Part shown: positions 31,403 through 40,144 of the stretch, in pieces
How the letters are laid out: each line of letters begins with the position of its first letter
Position numbering within the stretch: position 1 is the first letter of the stretch
From: Phycisphaerae bacterium
GTDB taxonomy: Bacteria; Planctomycetota; Phycisphaerae; UBA1845
Direction of reading: 5' to 3'
Length of the DNA: 42,716 nt
NCBI GenBank assembly: GCA_029260055.1
Contig: JAJDDX010000065.1
Location: 1 to 42,716, forward strand
Notes under the pieces: model-generated
What the model was told of the DNA's origin: nothing
Seen by the model: only the letters and a program-made list of their open reading frames with translations
The model's database searches: none
Translations under genes and position numbers: made by a program

Positions 31403-34012
31403 TTAGATGTTGTCCAGGTTATTAGCCGTCGACACCAGAATGTCCGCCGTTCCCAAGGTCTGCTTCGCGCTTGCCTCCGATTCCTTCGCCGCACCGATGA
31501 CCTGTTCGATACCTTCCTTGACTTGAGCCGCCGCCGTGGACTGCTGCTTGCTCGCCATTTCGATCTCACGCGCCGCGTCGAGCGTCGAGCGAATCTCATC
31601 CGCGACGGCCATCATCCTCTTCGACGCTTGATCCTGCGTGGCCAGACCTCGCTCGGCTGCCTTCATCCCGTCCTCCGTGGTCATGATGGTTGTGCTGGTG
31701 GACTTCTGAATCTCGTCGACGACACCACGAACGTCCTTGGCCGCCTGCTTTGCGCGGTCCGCCAGCTTGCCCACCTGATCCGCGACCACGGAGAAAGTCT
31801 GCCCGGCCTCACCGGCGGAAGCGGCTTCGATGGCGGCGTTGTAGCTCAGGATCGTCGTCTGCTCGGAGAGTTCGGTAATGACCTCGACGGCCATGTTGAT
31901 CTCCTGGGTCTTGGCACCCAGGTCGGTCATGTGTTGGACGATCTTGTCGATTTGATTCCTGATCTCGTCGGTGATCGTCTGGCCTTCTTGCACCGCCTCG
32001 CTGCTTTCCTGGCAGCGTGCCGCGGCGCTGTCGGCGAGTTGTGAGACCTGCTGGCAGCGTTCGGCAATCTGTCTTGCGGTGGCAGCCAGTTCGTCCATGG
32101 TCGTCGAGACCTGCCCGGTCGCCGCGGTCTGCTCGGACGCGCCGCTCATCTGCTGCTGTGAAGCGCTCTTGAGCTGCGACGAGGCCGTCTGCAATTGGCC
32201 GGTTTCAATCGCGAGCTTCCGTCGAATCATCCGGGCGATCGCCAACGCCAGCACGATGATCGCCACGACCGTGACGCTCACCGTAAGGATCATGAACGAC
32301 CGGAGTGACGAGACGGAGGCAAGCGCCTCTGCCTGGTTGATTTCCGACAAGAGGACCCACCGCGTACCGTAGACGTCGATCGGCGCGTAATTGCTGAGGA
32401 TGTTCTGTGCAATTCCACTAGCGGTGACTGTGATGACTTCCTGGCCGGACTTGCCCTCGAGTGCGTGGGTGATGGCTGTGGTTTCCACTCGCTGCCGGCT
32501 GCTGAAGGAGTCGATCACGCTTGCGGGGGCGTGATCCAGATACCCATCGGACCGCATGAGATGGTCCGGACCTACGACGTATGTGCCACCGGTCTCGCCC
32601 ATTCCGACTCGACTGACCATGATCTCGTTGATGGCCTCAACGGGAAGCTCCATGGCGGCGATCAACTGAATCTCGCCCTCGTTGTCCACGACTGGCCGGG
32701 CGACGAAGGCCGTCGGCTCGTTGTTGCAGGGTTCGTAGGGCTCAAAGTCGGCGAAGCCGAAGCTCTTTGTTTGGACGACTTGTCGAACGAGCCGACCGAG
32801 GTTCGAGTCCTTGTACCTGCCGTTGAGCAGATTTGTCTGGTAGTCGGAGCGGTGCGCCGTTGTGTGGAAGCTGAATCCGTCCGGCTCGAGCAGGAGCAGG
32901 TCCGTGTCGCCGACCTTCGTCTTGAACCGAGCCAGGAAGTCCGTGCCTGCGGCCTGCGTCTTGGACGAGAAGGCTTCCTCGAGGTCCATTTTGGCCATCA
33001 GGGCCCAGGTGATCTCTCCGATCCGGACGGGAATCCACGAGCAGAGCACGTAGTCGCCGTTGTAGTCGACGATGACATCGGCGCTGGCGGTCCCGGCGAG
33101 CGCGGATCGTGACGCCTTCGTATCGATCATGCCCTTCGACGGATTCCTGTGCGACGCGAGGACGGAGTGATTCAGGGGGTCCCGGTACGCGTTGGTGCGC
33201 ATGAGGTAGTCGGGGCCCACCAAGAACGTCTCGCCGGTCTCCCCAAGTCCGCCTCGGTCGGCCATGATCGTGTCGAGGTCGGTGATCGAAAGCTGGAACG
33301 CCGCTACTCCGATCAGCTTGCCATCGCTTGCGAAAAGCGGCGTCGACAGGAAGGAGACGGGCTCGTTGGACGGTCCGAACAGTTCGTAGTCCGTGAAGCT
33401 AGCGCGTGTCCTTGCGTTTTCGTAGGCCTTCGCCAGCACAGTGTCCTTGAACGGGCCCGACACGAGATCCGTATCCCATTCCGCGTCCCGGCCGAGGCTG
33501 AAGACCACCTTCCCGCTCGCATCGATAAGGAACAACTCCGGAAAGCCGAAGAGCCCGCAAAACTCCTGCAGACCGGAGACCCGCTCCTTGAAGATCGCCG
33601 CATATTCAGGACTGTCGGACCCATGGCGAGATGCCTCGGTCAGCGCTACGATCCCTTCGGTGAACCGGGGGTTGCGCTGTACGTCCGTCATCAGGTTCAT
33701 GCGCGAATCGACGTACATCTCGACCTGCGCCTTCTTGTTCCTCTTCACTGCGACAAGCTTCTCGAACACCTCGAACCAGATGGTCTTGGTGGTGTCGACC
33801 AAGCGCCCCATCTCCTCTCGTCGACCCTTGAAGTATTCGTTGACCTGTCGACCCTTCACGTCGTGTAGGGCGGCGAGCTTGTCGTACGCATCCCGTTCCA
33901 GCTCCCTGCCACCGCTACGAAGGGCGAGCATGGCGATGATCGTCGCCGGAATCAGGCCGACCATCAAAAGCGAGAGCACGATGATGGTTCTGAGTTTTGC
34001 CTTGCCGAACAT
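31403..34012 (-). CDS. methyl-accepting chemotaxis protein with two Cache-like sensor domains
   Basis: The 869-residue receptor has a first membrane helix (about 8-30), a very long periplasmic part (about 31-565), a second helix (about 568-593) and a cytoplasmic signalling domain (about 600-869). The periplasmic part holds two units, each with a (M/L)GETGxT(F/Y)xVGPDxLMRxxxY block (about 252-275 and 467-489), so it looks like two double-Cache-like domains in tandem. The signalling tip is ELSEQTTILSYNAAIEAASAGE (about 711-733), a variant of the usual QTNLLALNAAIEAARAGE. Little or no HAMP domain is visible between helix 2 and the coiled coil (RMIRRKLAIETGQLQTASSQ). AAGGAG lies 11 nt before the ATG at 34012. 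A GTG at 34054 would overlap the CheW stop (GTGA) and add 14 residues. It corresponds to WspA in layout. Confidence 0.92.
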   Translation of the reverse strand: MFGKAKLRTIIVLSLLMVGLIPATIIAMLALRSGGRELERDAYDKLAALHDVKGRQVNEYFKGRREEMGRLVDTTKTIWFEVFEKLVAVKRNKKAQVEMYVDSRMNLMTDVQRNPRFTEGIVALTEASRHGSDSPEYAAIFKERVSGLQEFCGLFGFPELFLIDASGKVVFSLGRDAEWDTDLVSGPFKDTVLAKAYENARTRASFTDYELFGPSNEPVSFLSTPLFASDGKLIGVAAFQLSITDLDTIMADRGGLGETGETFLVGPDYLMRTNAYRDPLNHSVLASHRNPSKGMIDTKASRSALAGTASADVIVDYNGDYVLCSWIPVRIGEITWALMAKMDLEEAFSSKTQAAGTDFLARFKTKVGDTDLLLLEPDGFSFHTTAHRSDYQTNLLNGRYKDSNLGRLVRQVVQTKSFGFADFEPYEPCNNEPTAFVARPVVDNEGEIQLIAAMELPVEAINEIMVSRVGMGETGGTYVVGPDHLMRSDGYLDHAPASVIDSFSSRQRVETTAITHALEGKSGQEVITVTASGIAQNILSNYAPIDVYGTRWVLLSEINQAEALASVSSLRSFMILTVSVTVVAIIVLALAIARMIRRKLAIETGQLQTASSQLKSASQQQMSGASEQTAATGQVSTTMDELAATARQIAERCQQVSQLADSAAARCQESSEAVQEGQTITDEIRNQIDKIVQHMTDLGAKTQEINMAVEVITELSEQTTILSYNAAIEAASAGEAGQTFSVVADQVGKLADRAKQAAKDVRGVVDEIQKSTSTTIMTTEDGMKAAERGLATQDQASKRMMAVADEIRSTLDAAREIEMASKQQSTAAAQVKEGIEQVIGAAKESEASAKQTLGTADILVSTANNLDNI

Positions 34013-34050
34013 GTCCGTTTCATCTCCTTGTTGCGTGAAACACCCCCGGC

Positions 34051-34584
34051 TCACGTGGCCGTGGCCTCGGATGTGAGGGTATCGATATCCACAATGGCGA
34101 CCGGTCGATCGTCGATGACGATGTTGCCGACCAGAATCGATGTGCCGTCCGCTCGTTCCATCGCGCCGTCGAACTGCTTCGGATCGACCGTGCGCACGCC
34201 GACCATCGCATCAGCCAGAATGGCCGATTGGCTCGACCGCGGGCGAAGGACGAGCACCCACTCGTCCTTGCGGCTGCTCCGATCCGGAATGCCGAGCAGC
34301 TTTCTCAGATCGAGCACGCTGACGACCTCCTGACGATGGGTGATCGCGCCGGCGACGTGAGGCGGAGAGCAGGGGGCAGCCACCATCCCCTCCGGGCGAG
34401 TGACTTCCACGAGGCGGTCCGCACGCACGGCAAAAGCCGCGGAGCCGACCTCGAATACCAAGAGCGGTGTGACCTCGGCTCGACGCGCCGTCTTCGGCTC
34501 GATGAGGTCTTGGTCGTACGACTCGCGCAGCTCGCCTAGCTGACCGCGCAGGCGACGTTCGATTCCTTCTGTTGAACCAGCCAT
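34051..34584 (-). CDS. cheW: CheW-like coupling protein (second copy)
   Basis: The 177-residue protein has a charged N-terminal helix (1-40; GIERRLRGQLGELRESYDQD) and a CheW domain. The domain includes PLLVFEVGSAAFAVRADRLVEV, VAGAITHRQEVVSVLDLRKLLG, VLVLRPRSSQSAILADAMVG and the closing IDDRPVAIVDIDTL. It links the receptor to CheA in the array. The N-terminal extension is longer than in classical CheW (about 155-165 residues in E. coli type) and resembles the WspD arrangement. The ATG at 34584 has GGAG 11 nt upstream and lies 49 nt inside the CheR gene, which is a long overlap. A longer open frame up to 34962 is a shadow of CheR and is rejected. Confidence 0.9.
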   Translation of the reverse strand: MAGSTEGIERRLRGQLGELRESYDQDLIEPKTARRAEVTPLLVFEVGSAAFAVRADRLVEVTRPEGMVAAPCSPPHVAGAITHRQEVVSVLDLRKLLGIPDRSSRKDEWVLVLRPRSSQSAILADAMVGVRTVDPKQFDGAMERADGTSILVGNIVIDDRPVAIVDIDTLTSEATAT

Positions 34585-36062
34585 TCGAGTGTTTGCTCCA
34601 TCATTCGGGTCATCGCAGCCTTGCCCACGTCGGTCAGCCGGCGGACGTGCTCCTCGCTCTGATCGGCGATCGTGCCGAGGGCCCATTGTGCCTCGGACAC
34701 GGCGCGATCCATCTGTTTCCAGCTCCCCAGCATTTGCGCGAGGCGCCAGTGTGCCACCGCGAAGCCGGGATCGAGAAACGTGGCTTCGCGATACGCGTCC
34801 ACGGCGCCGGCCGTCTTCCCGGACATCTCCAACGCCACACCCAGTACGTAGCGAACCTGGGGCGAGAACTCGCTTTCCGTCACCAATCGTCTCGCCGTCG
34901 AGACAGCCCGGGCATCCCTTCCGTGGCGGCTGTCGTCGATCACGGTGACGATGTCCGGCCACAGGTCGCGCTTAGGCATGCGCTTCGACTCGGCGGTCCG
35001 CGCCGGTGGCTCCGCTTCACGGCGAACGGCCGGGGCTCTTGCGGCCGGGCGCCTTGCGGGATCGCGATCGGCCGGCGGCGCCGGCGGTCTGACTCTCCGA
35101 GCGGATGTACGAAGCCGTCGATTCGACGGCCCGGCCGCGGTGGCCCGGTACGTGGGGCTGCCGAGGCCCGCGCCCCGGCGGGCCCGCTCGTCGGTCCCAC
35201 CGCGCGAAGGGTGAGGGGCTTTCTTGCGGAATACGAAAGTGTCGGCGACCTGAATCGACTCAAACAGATCGGTCCACATGTGGGGAAACTCGGAGTGCCC
35301 GAGGAACAAGGTGCCGTCTGGGGCCAGCGCGTCGGCAAGCTGGCTGAGCAACTGTCGTCCCACCTTGGGCGTGAAGTAGATCAGTACATTCCGGCAGAAG
35401 ATGATCTGGAACGGGCCATGTCGGGCGATGAAAGCCGACACCTCTTGCGCGTTCGCGAGATTCAACGCGTCGAACGTGACCGCCTTACTGATGTCGTCGT
35501 TGATGGCCCAGGCGTTCTCTTGAGGGTGAAAGAACTCGCGCCTCCGCTCCTCGGAAGTGGCGCGAAACGAGCCGCCTCGGTAGCGGGCCGTCCGGCCCGC
35601 TGCCAGTGCTTCCTCGGCTATGTCAGTCGCGATGATGCATCCCGGGCGCAGAGCCCACGCCAACCCCATTTCCGTGAGCATCATGGCGATGGTGTACGGC
35701 TCCTCGCCGGAGGAACAACCGGCGGACCAGAACCGCGGGGTCGACACGCATCCGCCCGGTCGCCCGAGCAGGCCTGGAATTACGTCCTGCCTGAACGCTC
35801 GCCAGTGCTCCTCGTTTCTGAAGAAGTAGGTCTCCGGAATCCGCAGGAGGCTGATCAACGCGGGCCATTCTTCAGTTGACCGAGGGGTCTCCAGGCCCGC
35901 GAGGTACGCCTCTTCGGACGTGGCCTCAGTCGCCTTCAAGCGCCCGACCAGCGCTTCTCGTAGGTCGTCGGCATTTACCCGGTACCCCAAGCGTCGTTCG
36001 ATCAGCATTCCGAACCGGTCGACGGTGCCCGCGGTGGCGTGATGGTCGGTGACCCGAGTCAC
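34536..36062 (-). CDS. cheR: CheR methyltransferase with C-terminal TPR domain (WspC-like)
   Basis: The 508-residue protein has a CheR N-terminal helical region (about 10-75), LRIPETYFFRNEEHW (about 73-87) and the SAM-binding loop FWSAGCSSGEEPYTIAMM (111-128). DIAEEALAAGRTARY and IIFCRNVLIYFTPKVG, then LFLGHSEF, complete the methyltransferase to about residue 285. An Arg/Pro/Ala-rich linker (about 290-375) leads to helical TPR repeats (about 390-480; RYVLGVALEMSGKTAGAVDAYREA). It methylates receptor glutamates; a TPR extension is typical of WspC and FrzF. The GTG at 36062 overlaps the stop of the first CheW gene (GTGA) and has AAGGGG 9 nt upstream. An ATG at 36125 is in frame but lies within cheW. 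The last 49 nt overlap the second CheW gene. Confidence 0.93.
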   Translation of the reverse strand: MTRVTDHHATAGTVDRFGMLIERRLGYRVNADDLREALVGRLKATEATSEEAYLAGLETPRSTEEWPALISLLRIPETYFFRNEEHWRAFRQDVIPGLLGRPGGCVSTPRFWSAGCSSGEEPYTIAMMLTEMGLAWALRPGCIIATDIAEEALAAGRTARYRGGSFRATSEERRREFFHPQENAWAINDDISKAVTFDALNLANAQEVSAFIARHGPFQIIFCRNVLIYFTPKVGRQLLSQLADALAPDGTLFLGHSEFPHMWTDLFESIQVADTFVFRKKAPHPSRGGTDERARRGAGLGSPTYRATAAGPSNRRLRTSARRVRPPAPPADRDPARRPAARAPAVRREAEPPARTAESKRMPKRDLWPDIVTVIDDSRHGRDARAVSTARRLVTESEFSPQVRYVLGVALEMSGKTAGAVDAYREATFLDPGFAVAHWRLAQMLGSWKQMDRAVSEAQWALGTIADQSEEHVRRLTDVGKAAMTRMMEQTLEWLVQQKESNVACAVS

Positions 36063-36589
36063 GTGGAGTGCCCCTTCTCGGTTTCGACGGTCAGCGTCGT
36101 TTCCTTCAGGATGCGTTTTGTACAATCACACAGGGTCGCTACCGCGCGGACGTTGATGACGGGAATAGATAGGCCGGACACCGCCACCAATCCATCGATC
36201 AGCCCGTGGGATTGCCGGTCGCTCACGATCGTCTCACTTGTGTGTTTGCCTATGATTCCGTCGAATGCGATACACACCGATGGTTGCGTGCGCGTCGCGG
36301 CGAACATCGTGGGGCTCCCGGAAGTCTCATGTATGGCTCCGATCGCGACGGCTGCGTCCATCACCCACACCGTCTGGCCGTGCAGAACCATCGAGCCGAG
36401 AATGGCATCGTGCGGACCGGTTACGCGGGTGAGGTGTACGATTCGGCCGACCTCGACGACCTCGTCAAGCCGCAGGCAGAACCGCGCGTCGTCGCGCGCC
36501 ACGGTGACGAGGCGAGTGCGCGTGGCCCCGGCTTCTTTTTGCGGAGTGTGGCAGGTTGCCGTGTCGATGGGCGTAGCGAGCGTGGTCAT
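36059..36589 (-). CDS. cheW: CheW-like coupling protein (first gene of the chemosensory operon)
   Basis: The 176-residue protein has a single CheW domain from about residue 24. Readable parts are LVTVARDDARFCLRLDEVVEV, ILGSMVLHGQTVWVMDAAVAIG, SVCIAFDGIIGKHTSETIVSD, and the closing LVAVSGLSIPVINVRAV. It is more divergent than the second CheW, and some core strands are only loosely matched. The ATG at 36589 has a strong GGAGG 6 nt upstream and opens the ten-gene operon. The end overlaps cheR by 4 nt. The position, before a CheR-TPR gene and with a second CheW after it, matches WspB and WspD of the Wsp system. Confidence 0.87.
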   Translation of the reverse strand: MTTLATPIDTATCHTPQKEAGATRTRLVTVARDDARFCLRLDEVVEVGRIVHLTRVTGPHDAILGSMVLHGQTVWVMDAAVAIGAIHETSGSPTMFAATRTQPSVCIAFDGIIGKHTSETIVSDRQSHGLIDGLVAVSGLSIPVINVRAVATLCDCTKRILKETTLTVETEKGHST

Positions 36590-37221
36590 GCTTGGCCTCC
36601 GAGGGCACTTCGCGGGCTCTGGTTATCGGGTCGGACCGCGCGGCAGACAGTTCGGCAGATTAACGAGCGCGGTGAGAGCAAGAGCCCGGACGCAATCCGC
36701 GAGCTTGTGCGAAGGGAGTGGGCCGGAGAGACTGCGCTTCCGCTTCGGGAGGCCGCCTGCTGGTGCGATTCGATGGACCGTGCCGTCTGACACTGGAATC
36801 CGCCTAACGCCCCGACCTAACCTTGGGATATCCGTGTTCGCGCTACAGCGTGCTCGGCGATGAAGCCGAGCCGCACCGAAGACATGTGAACACGATGTAC
36901 TTCGGCTATCGACGGCGAGCGGTCCACGTGCATTTCAGGCGGCCGAGCCGTCTCGAAGGGCGCTGGACTATCAGGCGATCCACGCGACGGATATCGGCCC
37001 CTTCGCCGTCGCGCCGCACGCGGCGTCAGGCGGTACCTCGACAGTTCAACCGACTCCAGCGAATGCAAACGCGAGCCTTATCGCTAGTCGAGTTGACAGT
37101 CGGCTTCGCGGCGATACGGTTCGTGCGGTGCGATCGACGCATCGACCCTGCCGGGTTCCGTGGAGATGTGGACGAGGAACCGATCGTTCCTCCTGAAGGA
37201 CCGAGAAACCGAGAACAGGCT
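36590..37221. other. 632-bp divergent intergenic region between chemosensory operon and ankyrin gene
   Basis: No gene is convincing here. The ankyrin frame stays open upstream to 36823, but the extra 133 codons are Arg-rich and precede the signal peptide. On the minus strand, CTGTCT and GATAAC (36650-36645 and 36627-36622) are 17 nt apart and could be a weak operon promoter (three and four of six matches). A better candidate on the plus strand is listed separately at 37093. Confidence 0.45.
37093..37120 (+). promoter_or_regulatory. possible promoter of the ankyrin-repeat gene
   Basis: A perfect TTGACA (37093-37098) is followed after 16 nt by TACGGT (37115-37120), which keeps only the T, A and final T of the -10 consensus. 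The leader to the ATG at 37222 would be about 95 nt. Confidence 0.3.
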
Positions 37222-40023
37222 ATGTCGAATCCTCCTACACCTCGACAGTGTCTTGGCTTGGCGGTCGTGCTGCTGGCCGCACCCTGGGCGTACGGTGCCC
37301 CGCAGAACCAGTCGAGCCGGGCTACGACCCAGGCGCCGCCGCGAGCACAGCGAGAACCCGAAGCGGAAAGTCGCCCAGCCGCGGCGGGAGGCGAGACCCA
37401 GGCCCTGGCGGAGGCGAGAGCCCATCTCGAAGCCGGCGGGGACGTGAATGCCGCGGACAGTGAAGGCGTGACGCGTCTTCACGGGGCGGTGCTGAACGGA
37501 TACGTGCGGCTTGCGGCCTATCTCACCGCGCAGGGAGCCGACACAAACGCGGCCGCAGCGCAGGGATGGACGCCCCTCCACCTCACCGCCAGGGAAGGCC
37601 GGGACGGTATCCTGAGGATCCTCCTCGACAACAACGCCAACGCCGACGCTACTACATCTGACAAATGGACGGGATTGCATCTAGCGGCCGCGCGGAACCA
37701 CGTCACGGTGGCGGAGTTGCTTCTCGCTCACGGGGCCGACGTTCAGGCGAAGGACAACGACGAATGGACTCCTCTGCATGTGGCCGCGTCGAAGGGGCAT
37801 CGCGAGCTGACGGATCTTCTGCTACTCAATGCGGCGCCGGTGAACGCCGAGGACGGCAAGGGGCAGACGCCTCTCCATCGAGCGTCCGAGGGCGGGCACG
37901 ATGCCGTGGCGGGGCTACTCGTCGCGAGGGGGGCGAACATCAACGCGCGAAGGCGGGACGGTCGTGCGCCTTTGCACATGGCGGCTGAGATGGGCCATGA
38001 CAAGCTGGCTGAGCGTTTGATCCGTAGGGGCGCGGAACTGGACATTCAGGGTGAGGACGGGAAGACGCCCCTGGCGCTCGCGGCACAGCAGGGTCACGGC
38101 ACAATCGTGGATCGCCTCATCGCGAAAGGGGCGGGGCGAAGCGCGGAAGCCACACAGGGGTGGTTGTCGCTTCGATGGGCGACGCTTCACGATGGTGATG
38201 TCGCGTCTCAGGCGAGCGTCGCCGATCGCGCCGAGTTGGATGCGCAGGACAGGGAGGGGTGGACGCCGCTGCACTGGGCAGCGCTGAGGAATCACGTCGA
38301 CGCCGCGAAGTCCCTTCTCGCGAACCGAGCACAAATAGACGCGAAAGGCAGACACGGCGACACGCCACTGCACCTGGCGGCTGCGTCAGGTAGCGATGAC
38401 GTATCCGAAGTGCTCGTCGCCAACGGCGCGGATGTCAACGCGACACGCGCGGACGGTTGGACGCCGCTGCATCTCGCGGCGGAATCGGGGCACGTCGAGT
38501 TGGTCAAGCGCCTTATCGGGCACGGTGCCAGGGCGGAGATCGTAGGTACGCAAGGGCGCACACCATTACACGTGGCGGCGATAGGAGGCCATGGAAGTGT
38601 CGTAGGTGCGCTCATCGCCGCAGGTGCGGACGCCAACCTCAGGGACACCGCCGGCCGAACTCCGATTCACGGCGCAGTGGTCGGTGGATACCGTGATGTT
38701 GTCGAACTGCTGATCGCCGAGAAAGCTGATCTACAAGTTGGAACGCGAGACGGGCGTAGTCCACTTCACTTGGCCGCCGAACTGATGCACGGCGCCGTGG
38801 CGGAACTGCTCATTGCCAACGGCGCGGACGCAAATGGAAGGACTCCGGATGGCCGAACGCCGCTCCACTCTGCCGCGGCGGCGGACCACGGTGATGTGGC
38901 AATGACGCTGATCGCGCAAGGTGCGGATGCGGCTGCGAAGGACCTGAACGGCTGGACACCGCTACTTGTGGCCGCGGAGCAGGGTTCGGGTAGCGCGGCG
39001 AAGACGCTCATCGACAAGGGGGCGGACGCCGCCGCCGTCGCGACAAACGGTGAGACGGCATTGCACCGGGCGGCGATGGGGGGGCATGACCCTGTCGCGG
39101 AGTCTCTCCTCACGGCCGGCGCCGATGTGAACGCCGCGGACCAAGACGGCCAGTCGCCCCTGCACCTGGCAGCGGAGTGGGGCCGGGATTCGACGGTGCA
39201 ACTCCTGAGCGCCCGAGGTGCCGACATCAATGCGAAGGGGCGGCGAGGATGGACTCCGCTTCACGCGGCCGCTCTGAAAGGGCACGATGCCGTCGCGAGC
39301 TTCCTCCTGACCGCGCGAGCGCACGTCAATGCCGCCGATCGAGATGGCCGAACGCCGCTGCACTGGGCGGTCTTGCGCGACCGCGACGCCGTCGTGACGA
39401 GGTTGATCGCCGCGGGCGCCGACGTGAACGCGGCGGACGCAGCCGGGTGGACGCCGGTGCACATCGCGGCGCTGCGAGGTCACACAGGGAATACTGAGTT
39501 GCTCATCGCTCGCGGTGCGCGCGTCAGCGCGAACGATCAAGAAGGATGGTCTCCGCTGCACATAGCAGCCGAGTTGGGACGCGACGGCGTGGCGGAGCTT
39601 CTGATCGCAAGCGGCGCGGAGGTCAGCGCTGCCCGCACAGACGGTTCGACGCCGCTACACCTTGCCGTCGAGGCCGGGCACGACGCGATCATCGAACGCC
39701 TCATCGCCCATGGTGCGGATGTTCGCGCGGCGCGGCAGGACGGCCGAACGCCACTTCATGTGGCGGCGGAGTTCGGGCGCGGCCGAGCAGCCGCACTCGT
39801 CATCGCGAAAGGCGCCGACGTGAACGCAGAAGACGCGGCGGAATCGACGCCGTTGCATGCCGCTGCTAGGGCCGGGCACGCCGATCTCGCCGAAGTCCTC
39901 ATCGCCGAAGGTGCGGACGTTGGCGCGTCTGACATCGACGGCCAAACACCGCTTCAACTTGCCGAGCGACAGCGACACGACGCACTGGTGCGGCTTCTCC
40001 GCTCGCATGGGTCGACAGGCTGA
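37222..40023 (+). CDS. exported protein with 26 ankyrin repeats
   Basis: The 933-residue protein has a signal peptide (LGLAVVLLAAPWAYGAP, cleavage near residue 25), a short Gln/Arg/Pro-rich linker, and then ankyrin repeats to the C-terminus. I count 26 consecutive repeats of exactly 33 residues (99 nt), of the form DGxTPLHxAAxxGHxxVxxxLIAxGADVNAxx, preceded by a half repeat (EARAHLEAGGDVNAADS). Repeat 8 (QGWLSLRWATLHDGDVASQA) is the only clearly degenerate one. The regular, near-consensus array should form a long solenoid that binds protein partners. With an export signal it acts in the periplasm or outside the cell, which is less common than cytosolic ankyrins. The ATG at 37222 has only a weak AGG upstream but sits right at the signal peptide. 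No anchor or enzyme domain is present. Confidence 0.93.
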   Translation: MSNPPTPRQCLGLAVVLLAAPWAYGAPQNQSSRATTQAPPRAQREPEAESRPAAAGGETQALAEARAHLEAGGDVNAADSEGVTRLHGAVLNGYVRLAAYLTAQGADTNAAAAQGWTPLHLTAREGRDGILRILLDNNANADATTSDKWTGLHLAAARNHVTVAELLLAHGADVQAKDNDEWTPLHVAASKGHRELTDLLLLNAAPVNAEDGKGQTPLHRASEGGHDAVAGLLVARGANINARRRDGRAPLHMAAEMGHDKLAERLIRRGAELDIQGEDGKTPLALAAQQGHGTIVDRLIAKGAGRSAEATQGWLSLRWATLHDGDVASQASVADRAELDAQDREGWTPLHWAALRNHVDAAKSLLANRAQIDAKGRHGDTPLHLAAASGSDDVSEVLVANGADVNATRADGWTPLHLAAESGHVELVKRLIGHGARAEIVGTQGRTPLHVAAIGGHGSVVGALIAAGADANLRDTAGRTPIHGAVVGGYRDVVELLIAEKADLQVGTRDGRSPLHLAAELMHGAVAELLIANGADANGRTPDGRTPLHSAAAADHGDVAMTLIAQGADAAAKDLNGWTPLLVAAEQGSGSAAKTLIDKGADAAAVATNGETALHRAAMGGHDPVAESLLTAGADVNAADQDGQSPLHLAAEWGRDSTVQLLSARGADINAKGRRGWTPLHAAALKGHDAVASFLLTARAHVNAADRDGRTPLHWAVLRDRDAVVTRLIAAGADVNAADAAGWTPVHIAALRGHTGNTELLIARGARVSANDQEGWSPLHIAAELGRDGVAELLIASGAEVSAARTDGSTPLHLAVEAGHDAIIERLIAHGADVRAARQDGRTPLHVAAEFGRGRAAALVIAKGADVNAEDAAESTPLHAAARAGHADLAEVLIAEGADVGASDIDGQTPLQLAERQRHDALVRLLRSHGSTG

Positions 40024-40103
40024 GCTCGGAACACATCACACCCATTCCCTGCCTTCGACCTTGTTGCCAGTGCCGGGCCTCACGACCTAGAATCACCGGG
40101 ACC

Positions 40104-40109
40104 TATTAT
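40104..40109 (+). promoter_or_regulatory. possible -10 element (TATTAT)
   Basis: TATTAT matches the -10 consensus at five of six positions, 35 nt before the GTG at 40145, in the 121-nt gap after the ankyrin gene. No -35 match lies 16-18 nt upstream, so this is a weak call. Confidence 0.25.
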
Positions 40110-40144
40110 CATGGCGCGCGTCCGAGATCGAGAGTGAGGCACCG

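Noticed and set aside
31402-31599. Longer form of CheA starting inside the MCP gene
   Set aside because: The added 66 residues are mostly Arg, Ser and Trp; the Hpt domain begins right after the ATG at 31401.
34585-34962. Longer form of the second CheW
   Set aside because: The extra 126 codons are the antisense-like shadow of the CheR TPR region in another frame; the CheW domain begins only after the ATG at 34584.
36823-37221. In-frame 133-codon extension of the ankyrin protein, including a pilin-like string (RALSLVELTVG)
   Set aside because: The extension is Arg-rich and non-coding in style, lies before a clear signal peptide, and the pilin-like string is not followed by a long hydrophobic helix.
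37222-40023. CRISPR-like or satellite array suggested by the regular 99-bp spacing
   Set aside because: The period is the 33-residue ankyrin repeat; DNA copies diverge and encode a continuous protein.
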